Shown: piece after piece, positions 7,905 through 18,115 of the stretch
Layout: each line of letters opens with the position of its first letter
How positions within the stretch are numbered: the stretch's first letter is position 1
NCBI GenBank assembly: GCA_913009825.1
Contig: CAJVYQ010000058.1
Span: 1-35,048, forward strand
DNA length: 35,048 nucleotides
Source: an uncultured Deferribacteres bacterium
Lineage (GTDB): Bacteria > Zhuqueibacterota > JdFR-76 > DREG01
Direction: 5' to 3'
The notes under the pieces: model-generated
Seen by the model: only the letters and a program-made list of their open reading frames with translations
Told to the model about the DNA's origin: nothing
Database searches by the model: none
Made by a program: the position numbers and the translations under genes

Positions 7905-9785
7905 ATGGCTAATTTCGAAACTGTAGAAGTCACCACTGATCTTCTCATCGTTGGTGGTGGTATGGCCGCCTGCGGCGCTGCTGTTGAAGCTGCCTATTGG
8001 GCCAAAAAGAGCGGTTTAAAAGTAACATTGGTTGACAAAGCGGCGGTAGATCGCAGCGGCGCAGTTGCGATGGGTCTGTCGGCAATAAACCAGTATGTGG
8101 GTCTCAAAGACGGCCAAAATTCAATGAAGGATTATGTGGATTATGTAAGAAACGATTTGATGGGTATCACACGTGAAGATTTGGTTTTCAATATTGCCCG
8201 GCATGTTGATTCCTCGGTACATCTTTTTGAAAAATGGGGTTTGCCGATCTGGAAAGATGCGGAAGGCAATTATGTCCATGAAGGCCGCTGGCAATTAATG
8301 ATCAACGGTGAATCTTACAAAGTGATCGTTGCCGAAGCCGCCAAAAACGCGTTGGGCATGGAAAATATTTATGAACGTATATTCATCGTAGGACCGATTA
8401 TGGATGGCGATCGCTGCGTCGGTGCGGTCGGTTTCAGTGTGCGCGAAGACAAATTTTATGTATTCAAAGCCAAATCGGTGTTGGTGGCAATGGGCGGCGC
8501 CGTTCATGTATTCAAACCGCGTTCATCCGGTGAAGGTTTGGGACGCGCCTGGTATCCGCCGTGGAACTCCGGTTCCAGCGCCTATTTTACACTAAAGGCC
8601 GGCGCAGAAATGACCTGCCAGGAAGTTCGTTTTATTCCGGTTCGTTTTAAAGATGCTTATGGCCCGGTCGGCGCCTGGTTCCTGCTGTTCAAATCCCGCG
8701 CTACAAATGGTTTGGGTGAAGCTTATATGCAAACCCGCGCCGGTGAGTTAGAAAACTGGAAACCGTACGGCAAAGTAAAACCGGTACCGGCCAACCTGCG
8801 AAACTGGCTGATGATGCTGGATGTGAATGAAGGCAAAGGCCCGATCTTTATGCGTACGGATGAAGCAATTAACAAAATTGCCGAATCCGAAGGCGATGAA
8901 AAAGCCGCCAAGAAAAAATTGAGAGAATTGGAATCGGAAGCCTGGGAAGACTTCCTGGATATGACCATCTCACAGGCAATTTTATGGGCGGCCACCAATA
9001 CGGCTCCCGAACAAAAGCCGTCCGAAATTGCCGCGGCCGAACCTTACTTTATCGGTTCTCACTCCGGCGCTTCCGGTGCCTGGGTTAGCGGTCCTAAGGA
9101 TATGGCTCCGGAAGAATATTTCTGGGGATACGATAATATGTCCACGATTAACGGCCTGTTCTGTGCCGGCGATGCTTCCGGCGCTTCCAGCCACAAATTC
9201 TCTTCCGGTTCCCATGCTGAGGGCAGGATTGCCGCCAAAGCAGCCATCCGCTTCGTTCTGGATCACCCGGAAGATGTGAATGTGGATACGGCAGCAATCA
9301 AAGAAATAAAAGCAGAGATTCTGAAACCGTTAGACATCTATGCGGAATTCAGCGGCAAAACCGTAACCCCGGATGTTAACCCGAATTACATTCTGCCGAA
9401 GATGTTCATGTTCCGGCTGCAAAAAATTATGGACGAATATGCCGGCGGTGTCTCTACAGCATTTACAACCAGTAACACGCTGTTGGAGAGAGGTTTGGAG
9501 CTATTATCGTTCCTTAGGGAAGATGCTGCTCACCTCGCCGCTGCGGATCTGCACGATTTAATGCGCTGCTGGGAAAACGTCCACCGTATGTGGCAGGCGG
9601 AAGCTCATGTGCGCACTCTGTTATTCCGCGATGAAACCCGCTGGCCGGGTTATTATTTCCGTTCTGATAAGCCGGTTATGGATAATGAAAATTGGTTGGC
9701 ATTTGCCAACTGCAAATATGATCCGGATACCGGTGACTGGGAAATGATTAAGCGGCCGGTGGTTCATATTTATAATGAATTATAA
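7905..9785 (+). CDS. aprA: Adenylylsulfate reductase alpha subunit
   Basis: AprA is the FAD-containing catalytic subunit that reduces APS to sulfite and AMP in the cytoplasm. The 626-residue length is normal. The dinucleotide-binding motif IVGGGMAACGAA lies near residues 15-26 and the fumarate-reductase-like fold continues through the protein. The block GLFCAGDASGASSHKFSSGSH near residues 415-435 is the second FAD contact region of this family. AAGGAG lies eight bases ahead of the ATG. It forms an operon with sat and aprB, ending at the terminator at 9801. Confidence 0.97.
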   Translation: MANFETVEVTTDLLIVGGGMAACGAAVEAAYWAKKSGLKVTLVDKAAVDRSGAVAMGLSAINQYVGLKDGQNSMKDYVDYVRNDLMGITREDLVFNIARHVDSSVHLFEKWGLPIWKDAEGNYVHEGRWQLMINGESYKVIVAEAAKNALGMENIYERIFIVGPIMDGDRCVGAVGFSVREDKFYVFKAKSVLVAMGGAVHVFKPRSSGEGLGRAWYPPWNSGSSAYFTLKAGAEMTCQEVRFIPVRFKDAYGPVGAWFLLFKSRATNGLGEAYMQTRAGELENWKPYGKVKPVPANLRNWLMMLDVNEGKGPIFMRTDEAINKIAESEGDEKAAKKKLRELESEAWEDFLDMTISQAILWAATNTAPEQKPSEIAAAEPYFIGSHSGASGAWVSGPKDMAPEEYFWGYDNMSTINGLFCAGDASGASSHKFSSGSHAEGRIAAKAAIRFVLDHPEDVNVDTAAIKEIKAEILKPLDIYAEFSGKTVTPDVNPNYILPKMFMFRLQKIMDEYAGGVSTAFTTSNTLLERGLELLSFLREDAAHLAAADLHDLMRCWENVHRMWQAEAHVRTLLFRDETRWPGYYFRSDKPVMDNENWLAFANCKYDPDTGDWEMIKRPVVHIYNEL

Positions 9786-9800
9786 TTGTTGATTTCATTA

Positions 9801-9840
9801 TTTCCCTCCGTTCATCAGATCGGAGGGAAATAAATTTTTT
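9801..9840 (+). terminator. Rho-independent terminator of sat-aprBA
   Basis: TTTCCCTCCG at 9801-9810 pairs perfectly with CGGAGGGAAA at 9821-9830 around a ten-base loop, and TAAATTTTTT follows. It lies 16 bases after the aprA stop. Confidence 0.85.
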
Positions 9841-9868
9841 ACCTGTTGTATCGCCTTGAAAAATTCGA

Positions 9869-9896
9869 TTGACATATTGCCGGATTTTTATAACTT
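9869..9896 (+). promoter_or_regulatory. Possible sigma-70-like promoter for hppA
   Basis: TTGACA at 9869-9874 is a perfect -35 box. With a 16-base spacer the -10 would be TAACTT at 9891, which is a poor match; TATAAC at 9889 is a better match but only 14 bases away. The position between a terminator and the hppA start makes a promoter here plausible. Confidence 0.3.
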
Positions 9897-9960
9897 TTGG
9901 GATTATTTAAAATGATTGGTTTAATTAACTTTAATTACTTCACTAAAATGGAGAAGAGTT

Positions 9961-12048
9961 ATGTCTAATTGGATTTATATACTTCCCGCATTAGGGATTG
10001 GGGCACTGATTTTTGCTTATTTCAAGGCGAATTGGGTGAACCGCCAGGATCCCGGCACGGAAAAAATGATAGAAATTGCCGGGCATGTTCGTGAAGGCGC
10101 AATGGCTTTTTTGAAACGGGAATATCGGGTTCTCGCTGTTTTTGTTGTTGTGGCTGCTGTTCTTTTGGCATTTGCTAATTGGAATTCCCCAAACGGCAGT
10201 CCGATAATTGCACTGTCTTTTATTCTTGGCGCGTTATGTTCCGCTCTGGCCGGTGTTATTGGTATGCGTGTGGCTACGGCTGCTAATGTGCGCACCACCA
10301 ATGCTGCCAGAAGTAGCCTTAACAAAGCGTTGCAGATTGCGTTTTCCAGTGGAACTGTGATGGGAATGTCCGTGGTAGGACTTGGTGTGTTGGGGCTCGG
10401 GTTGTTATTTCCCATTTATTCCAGCATTTTTCACAACCCGGACGGCACCATAAATTTTGTAAAAGTGATCGGAGTTATCACAGGATTTTCTTTTGGTGCT
10501 TCATCGATTGCACTGTTTGCCCGCGTTGGCGGCGGAATTTACACCAAAGCTGCCGACGTTGGCGCCGATCTGGTCGGTAAAGTGGAAGCGGGTATTCCTG
10601 AGGATGATCCGCGAAATCCCGCCACCATTGCCGATAATGTTGGCGATAATGTGGGTGATGTAGCCGGAATGGGCGCTGATCTGTTTGAAAGTTACGTTGG
10701 TTCCATCGTCGGAACCATGGTGCTTGGCCTTGTGTATATCAGCAATTCGGCGAGTGGAGCAAACTTCAATCTGATTATTATGCCTTTGGTTTTGGCCGGA
10801 GTTGGCATCATCAGTTCGGTATTGGGCACATTTTTTGTCCGCACTAAAGAGGGTGGTAATCCCCAGGCGGCGTTAAATATCGGAACATTCGGCGCCGGCA
10901 TCGTGATGATTTTGCTTTCCTATCCGGTGATCAAATATTTTGTACCGGTGGATGTCAGTCCGACGGTTAACATAACGGGAACGATGGCTACTTTAACGGC
11001 AGGCAAAATATTTCTTGCCACCATAATCGGTTTAGTAGCGGGAATTGCCATCGGATTGACCACGGAATATTACACGTCCGAAAGCAGAAAGCCCGTCCGG
11101 AATATTGCGGCTCAGTCGCAAACCGGTGCGGCTACAAACATCATCGCCGGATTGGCTTTGGGTATGCGTTCCACGGCATTGCCGGTTATCTACATTGCGT
11201 TGGGTATTATCTTTTCCTACTATTTCGCCGGCCTTTACGGCATTGCCGTTGCCGCATTGGGTATGCTTTCAACCACAGGTATTCAGTTGGCAGTAGATGC
11301 CTACGGACCGGTAGCAGATAACGCCGGCGGTTTGGCAGAAATGAGTGGACTACCACCGGAAGTAAGGGAAAGAACCGATAAATTGGATGCGGTTGGCAAC
11401 ACAACTGCGGCTATCGGAAAAGGGTTTGCCATCGGCTCGGCAGCTCTAACGGCTCTGGCGTTGTTCGGCGCTTTTCAATCCCAGGCCCATATTTCGCAAA
11501 TTGATGTTACCAATCCTTACGTTATTGCCGGATTGTTCATCGGTGGTATTTTACCGTTTTTATTCAGTTCATTGGCCATGAGCGCTGTCGGCGAAGCAGC
11601 ATTTGATATGATCGAAGAAGTACGCCGCCAGTTTAAAGAAATTCCCGGTTTGATGGAAGGCAAAGCGAAAGCGGAATATGGCAAATGTGTTGATATTGCC
11701 ACCGCAGCAGCTATCAAACGCATGATTGCCCCCGGCTTAATTGCGGTGGTCACACCGGTTGTTTTCGGTTTCATTAATAAAGAGGCCTTGGGCGGCTTGT
11801 TAGCCGGTGTAACCGTAACCGGCGTTCTGTTGGCAATTTTCCAGTCAAATGCCGGCGGTGCATGGGATAATGCCAAAAAACATATTGAAGCCGGCGCTTT
11901 TGGCGGCAAAGGATCCGAACCACACAAAGCTGCAGTGGTTGGCGATACTGTGGGAGATCCGTTTAAAGATACTTCCGGTCCGTCATTGAATATTTTAATA
12001 AAGTTAATGTCTGTTATTTCTCTCGTTATTGCGCCTTTGATTGCCTAG
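9961..12048 (+). CDS. hppA: Membrane-bound ion-pumping pyrophosphatase
   Basis: This 695-residue polytopic membrane protein hydrolyses pyrophosphate and pumps H+ or Na+ outward. Beside sat it removes the PPi made in sulfate activation and recovers part of its energy. The substrate-binding loops are clear: [22 protein letters not shown] near residues 197-218, [12 protein letters not shown] after it, and [14 protein letters not shown] near the C terminus. GNTTAA near residue 480 has Ala where K+-independent enzymes carry Lys, so the enzyme should need K+. The pumped ion cannot be fixed from sequence reading alone; [11 protein letters not shown] occurs in both Na+- and H+-pumping bacterial groups. 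The start is supported by GGAGAAGAG just upstream. Confidence 0.95.
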   Translation: MSNWIYILPALGIGALIFAYFKANWVNRQDPGTEKMIEIAGHVREGAMAFLKREYRVLAVFVVVAAVLLAFANWNSPNGSPIIALSFILGALCSALAGVIGMRVATAANVRTTNAARSSLNKALQIAFSSGTVMGMSVVGLGVLGLGLLFPIYSSIFHNPDGTINFVKVIGVITGFSFGASSIALFARVGGGIYTKAADVGADLVGKVEAGIPEDDPRNPATIADNVGDNVGDVAGMGADLFESYVGSIVGTMVLGLVYISNSASGANFNLIIMPLVLAGVGIISSVLGTFFVRTKEGGNPQAALNIGTFGAGIVMILLSYPVIKYFVPVDVSPTVNITGTMATLTAGKIFLATIIGLVAGIAIGLTTEYYTSESRKPVRNIAAQSQTGAATNIIAGLALGMRSTALPVIYIALGIIFSYYFAGLYGIAVAALGMLSTTGIQLAVDAYGPVADNAGGLAEMSGLPPEVRERTDKLDAVGNTTAAIGKGFAIGSAALTALALFGAFQSQAHISQIDVTNPYVIAGLFIGGILPFLFSSLAMSAVGEAAFDMIEEVRRQFKEIPGLMEGKAKAEYGKCVDIATAAAIKRMIAPGLIAVVTPVVFGFINKEALGGLLAGVTVTGVLLAIFQSNAGGAWDNAKKHIEAGAFGGKGSEPHKAAVVGDTVGDPFKDTSGPSLNILIKLMSVISLVIAPLIA

Positions 12049-12057
12049 GATATTCAC

Positions 12058-12324
12058 ATGGATAAAAATAAGCGGCCTGTCTGTCCTCATTGCGGAGTAG
12101 AAATGTTACCATGGATGCCCCCCCCGGATTCTTCCTGGGGGGCAGCCCTTCAGTTTGTCTGTTTTAATGACAATTGCGAATATTATAAAAAGGGATGGCA
12201 ACACATGTGGGACAATTTTCAGGTGAAGGCATCATATCGCCATCGTTTCAATCCCGATACGGGTGAGGCAGGGCCGCTTCCGGCGTGGTCGGAGAATGCA
12301 CATAAAGACCGGATTACATTATAA
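12058..12324 (+). CDS. Small zinc-ribbon protein, Ogr/Delta-like
   Basis: The 88-residue protein has CPHCG near residue 9 and a second pair, C-x4-C in FVCFNDNCEYY, near residues 34-42, which would make one zinc site. A proline-rich turn (PWMPPPDS) separates the two halves. The spacing resembles Ogr/Delta-type zinc ribbons, but I do not know a function. It starts 9 bases after the hppA stop, so it is probably cotranscribed with hppA and could be translated by reinitiation. A stem-loop follows it. Confidence 0.7.
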   Translation: MDKNKRPVCPHCGVEMLPWMPPPDSSWGAALQFVCFNDNCEYYKKGWQHMWDNFQVKASYRHRFNPDTGEAGPLPAWSENAHKDRITL

Positions 12325-12351
12325 ATAATTTTAATGATTGAGTAATTATGT

Positions 12352-12410
12352 CCTCTTGCAGGTTGTCTGAAGAGAATATCTTCACAGTCTGCAAGAGGGG
12401 TTGTTTCTTT
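12352..12410 (+). terminator. Two-tier stem-loop after the hppA unit
   Basis: CCTCTTGCAG at 12352-12361 pairs perfectly with CTGCAAGAGG at 12389-12398. Inside it, TGAAGA at 12368 pairs with TCTTCA at 12379. The tail GGTTGTTTCTTT is T-rich but interrupted. It is either a terminator or a leader structure for the next gene, which starts 50 bases later. Confidence 0.6.
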
Positions 12411-12447
12411 CATAAAATTATGAATCCTTTTGTGGCATGGAGGTAGA

Positions 12448-13260
12448 ATGAGCGAGTTAGAAAACCTTAAAAAGACCATACTGGAGCAGTATCCACGGCT
12501 TGATAAAGACAGTGAATTCCAATTTTCCTGCCACCCTGGCGTCTCCTGCTTTAATCATTGTTGTGCCGATGTTAACATCTTTTTAACCCCGTATGATGTT
12601 CTTCGTTTAAAGAATCATCTTAAAATCGATTCTCAAGAATTCCTGGATAAATACACACAACTCGTTACCGATCGCAATCAACAGCTTCCTGCTGTTCAGT
12701 TGAGAATGACAGACACAGAAACCAAACATTGTCATTTTGTCGATTTTGAAAAAGGATGTGCAGTTTATCAGAACCGGCCCTGGTCCTGCCGCATGTATCC
12801 TGTTGGGCAGGCTTCCCCAAGAGAAACGGAAAATAGCAGCGGCCAAAAATTCTATTTCATTCTGCATGAGGACGTTTGTCATGGCTTCGAAGCCGGTAAA
12901 AAATGGACCATTGGCGAATGGGTGAAAGACCAGGGCGTCGATGAATATGATAAATTTGGCGAGCTTTTAAAAGAGATCACTTTTCATGATTTTTTTGACC
13001 GGGGCAAGGTATTAACACCACAAAAGGTGGAGATGTTTTTCCTTGCCTGCTACAATCCGGATCGATTCCGGGATTTTATTTTCGGAACCACCTTTCTTAA
13101 ACGGTTCGATATGGATGACAAGATGCTTGAAAAATTAAAAACAGATGATGATGAACTTCTTAAATTTTCATTTGATTGGGTAAAATTCAGTCTGTTTGGT
13201 GAAAAGACGATTAAGATTCGGGAAGAAGTTTTAGCACAGGCAAACCAAAAAATAAAATAA
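12448..13260 (+). CDS. YkgJ-family cysteine-cluster protein
   Basis: The 270-residue protein has the cysteine pattern of the YkgJ (zinc/iron-chelating) family: C-x4-C-x3-CC near residues 28-39, TPYDVLRL just after it, then HC and CAVYQNRPWSCRMYP near residues 97-115. These cysteines probably bind a metal or Fe-S centre; the exact cofactor is not settled for the family. The remaining C-terminal half is helical and acidic. The frame is open from 12430, but GGAGG at 12439 points to the ATG at 12448. It lies 78 bases ahead of dsrA, which suggests a role linked to Dsr cofactor or metal handling, though that is inference. Confidence 0.8.
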   Translation: MSELENLKKTILEQYPRLDKDSEFQFSCHPGVSCFNHCCADVNIFLTPYDVLRLKNHLKIDSQEFLDKYTQLVTDRNQQLPAVQLRMTDTETKHCHFVDFEKGCAVYQNRPWSCRMYPVGQASPRETENSSGQKFYFILHEDVCHGFEAGKKWTIGEWVKDQGVDEYDKFGELLKEITFHDFFDRGKVLTPQKVEMFFLACYNPDRFRDFIFGTTFLKRFDMDDKMLEKLKTDDDELLKFSFDWVKFSLFGEKTIKIREEVLAQANQKIK

Positions 13261-13338
13261 CCATGCTTCACTTTGATTGTGAGGATCTTTTTATTTTAAA
13301 CAATGATAATTAATCAGTTTTAAGAGAAAGGAGTAGAG

Positions 13339-14550
13339 ATGGCGGACAAATTACCGAAGACGCCCATGCTTGACGAATTGGAAAAAGGGCCGTGGCCAAG
13401 CTTTGTCACTGAGATTAAAATGGCTGCTGAGAGTAATAAAATGAGTCGGGCTTTGTTGGGTGTATTGGAACGCTCTTACAATGAAAAAATTGGCCATTGG
13501 AAACATGGCGGTATTGTCGGAGTAATGGGATACGGCGGTGGCGTTATCGGACGCTACATCGATGACCCTGAAGCGTTTCCGGATATTTCGCATTTTCATA
13601 CGCTTCGGGTGAATCAGCCGTCTGGTTGGTTCTATACCTCGGATATTTTGCGAAAAATTTGTGATGTTTGGGAGAAACATGGTTCGGGCTTAACCAATAT
13701 ACACGGTTCCACCGGGGATATTGTCCTTCTCGGAACACGGACGGAAGAATTAGAGCCGACTTTTGCCGCTTTATCTGATATCGGATTCGATTTGGGTGGT
13801 TCCGGTTCGGATATGAGAACGCCAAGTTGTTGCTGTGGCCCAGCCCGTTGTGAATGGGCCTGTTACGATACACTGGCTCTCACGTATGATCTGACCATGA
13901 CCTATCAGGATGAATTGCATCGTCCGGCGTTTCCGTACAAGTGGAAATTTAAAATGAGCGGCTGCCCCAACGATTGTGTGGCATCCATTGCCCGTGCGGA
14001 TATTTCCATCATCGGTACCTGGCGGGACGATATTCAGATCGATCAGGATGCCGTGCGTGAATATGCGGACAAGGGCGTCGATATTTTTAACGAAATTATT
14101 TTGAATTGTCCCGGTAAATGCATGGAGTGGGATGACAAGGGACTCCATATCGATAATGAATATTGCCGGAAATGTATGCACTGCATCAATGTTATGCCAA
14201 AAGCATTGTCTCCCGGAAAAGACCGCGGCGCAACCATTCTGATTGGCGCAAAAGCTCCTATCGTGGAAGGCGCACAACTTTCCTCCGTTCTGGTTCCTTT
14301 TATGAAAATGGAACCACCCTACCAGGAATTAAAAGATATGGTAGAAAATATCCAGGATCTCTGGTGCGAAGAAGGCAAAAACAGAGAAAGAGTTGGTGAA
14401 TTTATTCAACGTGTCGGACTGGGTAACTTTCTGGAAGCGGTTGATATTGAACCGGTTGCCGAGATGGTTTCGCATCCGAGAGAAAATCCTTACGTTTTCT
14501 ATGAAGAGTATTACGAAGAGGAAGAGGAAGAAGAGGGCGACGACGAATAG
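13339..14550 (+). CDS. dsrA: Dissimilatory sulfite reductase alpha subunit
   Basis: DsrA forms the alpha2beta2 siroheme enzyme that reduces sulfite in the cytoplasm with DsrC as co-substrate. The 403-residue chain shows the siroheme-[4Fe-4S] ligands C165, C171, C209 and C213 in the order C-x5-C ... C-x3-C. It also has an inserted ferredoxin domain with C257, C276, C279 and C282. The C terminus ends in a run of Glu and Asp after residue 385, an acidic tail. AAAGGAG precedes the ATG. dsrB follows after 63 bases. Sequence alone does not decide between the reductive and oxidative type; the gene company (dsrD, no dsrEFH) favours the reductive one. Confidence 0.97.
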   Translation: MADKLPKTPMLDELEKGPWPSFVTEIKMAAESNKMSRALLGVLERSYNEKIGHWKHGGIVGVMGYGGGVIGRYIDDPEAFPDISHFHTLRVNQPSGWFYTSDILRKICDVWEKHGSGLTNIHGSTGDIVLLGTRTEELEPTFAALSDIGFDLGGSGSDMRTPSCCCGPARCEWACYDTLALTYDLTMTYQDELHRPAFPYKWKFKMSGCPNDCVASIARADISIIGTWRDDIQIDQDAVREYADKGVDIFNEIILNCPGKCMEWDDKGLHIDNEYCRKCMHCINVMPKALSPGKDRGATILIGAKAPIVEGAQLSSVLVPFMKMEPPYQELKDMVENIQDLWCEEGKNRERVGEFIQRVGLGNFLEAVDIEPVAEMVSHPRENPYVFYEEYYEEEEEEEGDDE

Positions 14551-14613
14551 AAAACAGTTAATTTTAATTTATTGAAAAAATTGAATTAGCATAGATAAAA
14601 AGGAGATGCTAAA

Positions 14614-15690
14614 ATGGCAGTAGCAGAAAGAAGAACAGATTTTGGGCCGCCACATTACGAGCAGTTTTTACCACCAATTATCAAAGAAAACTACGGTAAG
14701 TGGAAGTACCATGAAATTCCGAAACCCGGCGTAATGGTGCATACTTCGGAAACCGGGGATAAATTGTACAGCGTCCGTACCGGCGGCTCGCGATTAATGA
14801 GCATCCAAAAGATTCGCATGATTGCTGATTTGGCAGATAAATATTGTGACGGCTATCTTCGTTTCACCAGCCGCCACAATATCGAATTTTTATTAACCGA
14901 TGAAGCAAACATTGAACCGTTGATCGCGGATCTGAAGAAATTAAATCATCCGGTTGGTGGAACCGGTAACGCAATTACCAGCATTATCCATACCCAGGGC
15001 TGGGTGCATTGTCACTCCGCCGCAACGGATGCTTCCGGCGTTGTCAAGGCTGTTATGGATGCCCTGATTGATGATTTTACCGGCATGGAACTCCCGGCAA
15101 AATGCCGCATTGCATTGGCTTGCTGTCTGAATATGTGCGGTGCCGTCCATTGTTCGGATATTGCAATTTTGGGTATTCACCGTCGTCCGCCCAAGGTGGA
15201 TCACGAACGTCTGAATAAAATGTGTGAAATTCCCAATGTGGTTGCCGCGTGTCCCACGGCCGCAATACGTCCCGCCACGGTAAACGGTAAACCTTCCGTG
15301 GAAGTGATCGAAGAAAACTGTATGTTCTGTGCAAACTGTTACACGGTTTGTCCGTCCATGCCGTTGAACGATCCTCTGAACGACGGTGTCTCTATCTGGG
15401 TAGGTGGGAAAGTGTCCAATGCCAGAACCGTACCGACATTTTCAAAATTAGTGGTACCGTTCATCCCGAACAATCCGCCGCGCTGGCCGGAAGTTGTGGA
15501 CACGGTTAAATTGATTTTCGATACCTGGAAAAAACATGCCCGAAAACATGAAAGAATCGGTCAATGGATCGATCGGATTACCTGGCCTAAATTCTTTAAA
15601 CTGACGGGTCTGGAATTCCAGAAAGAACATATCGATGACTATAAACATGCAGGCTTGACGTTCCACAGAACGACTCAAATCCTTCATTAG
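14614..15690 (+). CDS. dsrB: Dissimilatory sulfite reductase beta subunit
   Basis: The 358-residue partner of DsrA carries the siroheme-cluster cysteines C133, C170, C171 and C175, in WVHCHS and [12 protein letters not shown]. Its ferredoxin domain has C213 in ACPTAAIRP and then C236, C239 and C242 in [12 protein letters not shown]. These spacings are those of DsrB rather than assimilatory sulfite reductase. The ribosome-binding site AAGGAG lies ten bases before the ATG. dsrD starts 12 bases after the stop. Confidence 0.97.
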   Translation: MAVAERRTDFGPPHYEQFLPPIIKENYGKWKYHEIPKPGVMVHTSETGDKLYSVRTGGSRLMSIQKIRMIADLADKYCDGYLRFTSRHNIEFLLTDEANIEPLIADLKKLNHPVGGTGNAITSIIHTQGWVHCHSAATDASGVVKAVMDALIDDFTGMELPAKCRIALACCLNMCGAVHCSDIAILGIHRRPPKVDHERLNKMCEIPNVVAACPTAAIRPATVNGKPSVEVIEENCMFCANCYTVCPSMPLNDPLNDGVSIWVGGKVSNARTVPTFSKLVVPFIPNNPPRWPEVVDTVKLIFDTWKKHARKHERIGQWIDRITWPKFFKLTGLEFQKEHIDDYKHAGLTFHRTTQILH

Positions 15691-15702
15691 CGAGGTGGTA
15701 TA

Positions 15703-15954
15703 ATGGCTGAACAAAAAAGTGTTCATGACGTAGCGGAAGCTATGTTCAAACTGGTGAAAGAATCACAAGGTGTAAAGCAACTGAAACCCATGGATCTAAT
15801 AAAAGCAATGATAAGAATTTATGGTGATCAGGTTGACAAAAAGCTTTGTAAATCGGCAATAAAAGAGTTGATCAACTCCGGTCGCTGTGTGTATACCTAT
15901 TTTGGCGGAAGCTATATTGAACTGCCGCATCATGAAGGTGCGGAAAATCTGTAA
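15703..15954 (+). CDS. dsrD: DsrD, sulfite reductase activator
   Basis: This small 83-residue winged-helix protein matches the DsrD family in size, order and content. DsrD has been shown to stimulate DsrAB activity in sulfate reducers and is mostly found in organisms running the pathway reductively. The central part (KPMDLIKAMIRIYGDQVDKK) and the C-terminal aromatic strand (GRCVYTYFGGSYIELP) are recognisable. GAGGTGG lies just before the ATG, and the short gap after dsrB implies cotranscription. Confidence 0.93.
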   Translation: MAEQKSVHDVAEAMFKLVKESQGVKQLKPMDLIKAMIRIYGDQVDKKLCKSAIKELINSGRCVYTYFGGSYIELPHHEGAENL

Positions 15955-15984
15955 TTGATTAAATCGGTAAAATAATCAGGTAAT

Positions 15985-17394
15985 ATGAAACATACTTTTC
16001 CGCGTATTGTTCTTGCGGGTAGCGGTGGTGATTGTGGGAAGACCATGCTAACTCTTGGTCTTCTCTCTCACTGGCGCCGGCAGGGACACCATGTTTCCGG
16101 ATTTAAAAAAGGTCCGGATTTTATCGATGCCGCATGGATCAGCGAAGCGGCCGGGAGCCCGGCCAGAAATCTGGATGTGTATCTGATGGGCGATTCTGCC
16201 GTGTATCAATCGTTTGTACACCATGCGCGGCGTAGCGGTATCAGTGTGATCGAAGGTAGTCGGGGTATCTTCGATGGCATGGACGCGGAGGGAACGTACA
16301 GTACAGCCGAATTGGCAAAATTGCTGCAGGCACCGGTTATTTTAATCCTGGATGCCACTAAAATAACCAGAACTCTCGCCGCATTTGTTTTGGGATGTTT
16401 GCATTTGGACCCGCAGGTTCAAATTGCCGGTGTAATTTTGAACCGTGTAGCCGGAGAGCGCCATGAAAACGTTGTCCGCCGGGCTATTGAACAGAATACC
16501 GGAGTAGATGTGTTAGGCGCTTTGCCAAAAATGTCCCGGTTTGATCTTTTACCGGAGCGGCATCTGGGTTTGGTGACTCCTGAAGAACATGGCAAAATTA
16601 AAAAAGTGTGTGATGAACTCAGCCGAACCGTTGCGGAAAATGTGGATGTGGCTCGCATTTTTGAAATTGCCCATCGGGCGCCCCGCCTTGCGGAACCGGA
16701 GAAGAATCAATCCGGGATCCGAAAAACAGCGGCAAAAATTACTATCGGTTATTTCCAGGATTCAGCCTTTACTTTCTACTATCCGGAGAACCTGGAAGCG
16801 CTTGCAGCGGCAGGGGCGCATTTGACTCCCGTATCTCCATTGGAGGACAGTGGTCTGCCGCCTTTGGACTGTTTGTATATCGGCGGAGGATTTCCGGAGA
16901 CCCACGGAGACCTGCTCTCCCGGAACAGGTCATTATTGCGTGATCTGAAAGAGAAGGTGGAAAACGGGCTGCCGGTGTATGCCGAGTGCGGCGGGCTGAT
17001 TTTTCTGTCTCAATCTTTGAAATATGGCAATGAAATTTTTCCCATGTCGTCTGTTTTGCCGTTTCGGATCGAAATGAAAAGCAAGCCGTGCGGTCACGGT
17101 TATTGCGAATATGAGATTGACCGGGAAAATCCGTTTTTCCCGGTTGGCGTTAGAATAAGGGGGCATGAGTTTCATTATTCTACAATTGTTAATGGAATAG
17201 AGAAAGTGGCGACGGCTTACCGGGTTTTACGGGGACAGGGTACCAATAATGGCAGAGAGGGCTTCTTTTACAAAAGGACGATGGCAAGTTATTTTCATGT
17301 CCATGCATCCTCCTTTCCCGCTTGGGCAGATTGCCTGATCGATGCGGCAAAACGCTACCGAAGGGAAAGAAAACCGGAATTGCTTTTGGTTTGA
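15985..17394 (+). CDS. dsrN: DsrN, siroheme amidase (CobB/CbiA family)
   Basis: The protein is a cobyrinate a,c-diamide synthase homologue of 469 residues. In dsr clusters it is held to amidate siroheme to the siroamide used by DsrAB. The N-terminal P-loop-like motif GSGGDCGKTMLTLG lies near residues 12-25. The C-terminal class-I glutamine amidotransferase domain has the nucleophile C335 in YAECGG, the block GHEFHYS at 393-399, and a late HVH near residue 442. It starts 30 bases after dsrD, with only a weak AATCAGG ahead of the ATG. A true cobalamin role is possible, but no other cobalamin gene is present. Confidence 0.9.
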   Translation: MKHTFPRIVLAGSGGDCGKTMLTLGLLSHWRRQGHHVSGFKKGPDFIDAAWISEAAGSPARNLDVYLMGDSAVYQSFVHHARRSGISVIEGSRGIFDGMDAEGTYSTAELAKLLQAPVILILDATKITRTLAAFVLGCLHLDPQVQIAGVILNRVAGERHENVVRRAIEQNTGVDVLGALPKMSRFDLLPERHLGLVTPEEHGKIKKVCDELSRTVAENVDVARIFEIAHRAPRLAEPEKNQSGIRKTAAKITIGYFQDSAFTFYYPENLEALAAAGAHLTPVSPLEDSGLPPLDCLYIGGGFPETHGDLLSRNRSLLRDLKEKVENGLPVYAECGGLIFLSQSLKYGNEIFPMSSVLPFRIEMKSKPCGHGYCEYEIDRENPFFPVGVRIRGHEFHYSTIVNGIEKVATAYRVLRGQGTNNGREGFFYKRTMASYFHVHASSFPAWADCLIDAAKRYRRERKPELLLV

Positions 17395-17487
17395 ACCGGG
17401 AAGGAAAGGCTGATCATATTTGGAAAAAGACCGGGTAGATCCGGTAAGAAACTAAATATTTTCATCCATTAATCAGGAAGAGTAAAA

Positions 17488-17811
17488 ATGCCTGCGCAAA
17501 AAGAGCTTGATGCAAGACTCGTTGCGATTACGGAAAAATGGCAAAAATTTGAGGATGATAACATTAAAATGACAAGCGATATTATAGACAAACAGGTAGT
17601 GGAAATCATTCGTCAGGATTCGGTACAACACCGCCGGGTGCAACAATTCATTGCCGGGACAATGACAAAGGAAGCGGTGAGATTACAACCGGAAGAATTA
17701 GCAGATATTTGGGATTTAGTTGAGAAGCATATCGAAATGGAAGAAGAAACGGTACAGCTCGCTGAAGAGGCGAGGAGAGATACCGGTTTGCCGGCACAAA
17801 AATATTTGTAA
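17488..17811 (+). CDS. Truncated ferritin-like protein (3' end cut by a transposable element)
   Basis: The open frame codes for 107 residues, predicted almost all helical. Its pattern is that of a four-helix ferritin-like protein: a first helix with EKWQKFEDD, a second with DSVQH near residues 53-57, and a third with HIEMEEE near residues 85-91. The fourth helix, with its DExxH ligand, is missing. The last codon and the TAA at 17809-17811 come from the end of the element inserted at 17808. Without it the frame runs on through 18122-18217, giving 137 residues. The gene follows dsrN and precedes dsrL, so its ancestor was probably part of the dsr operon. The present product lacks part of the diiron site and is probably not functional as a ferritin-like protein. 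Confidence 0.8.
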   Translation: MPAQKELDARLVAITEKWQKFEDDNIKMTSDIIDKQVVEIIRQDSVQHRRVQQFIAGTMTKEAVRLQPEELADIWDLVEKHIEMEEETVQLAEEARRDTGLPAQKYL

Positions 17812-18115
17812 CTATTCAGGTGTGTGTTTTTTTGACAGGATTTACAGGATAAACAGGATTAAAAAAGTAGAACAAGGTTAAATCAATCGTAACCAATCAC
17901 GGAGATATTTTGAAATTCCGCCTGAGAGTAAACCCACAGGCTCAATATATGGAAGGGTGCTAAAGCACCCTTTAGGGCGCTTCCATTTTTTAGCCTGATG
18001 CTTTAGCCTCAGGCGACTATTTATTTTTTATCCCTGTGATCGGTTACAATCAATCTCTATGATTTATCCAGTAAATCCTGTTTATCTTGTCTAAGATTTA
18101 AACCTGAATAGTTAC
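17808..18115. mobile_element. Family-2 MITE-like element, copy F, with 8-bp target duplication
   Basis: The 308-base element has perfect 14-base terminal inverted repeats, GTAACTATTCAGGT at 17808-17821 and ACCTGAATAGTTAC at 18102-18115. It is flanked by the direct repeat AAATATTT at 17800-17807 and 18116-18123. Inside are nested inverted repeats: GACAGGATTTACAGGAT near 17833 has a counterpart near 18070-18090, AACCAATCAC near 17891 matches GTGATCGGTT near 18035, and two hairpins (GGGTGCTAAAGCACCC and GCCTGATG...CTCAGGC) lie in the centre. No transposase is encoded, so it would have moved in trans. Confidence 0.9.
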
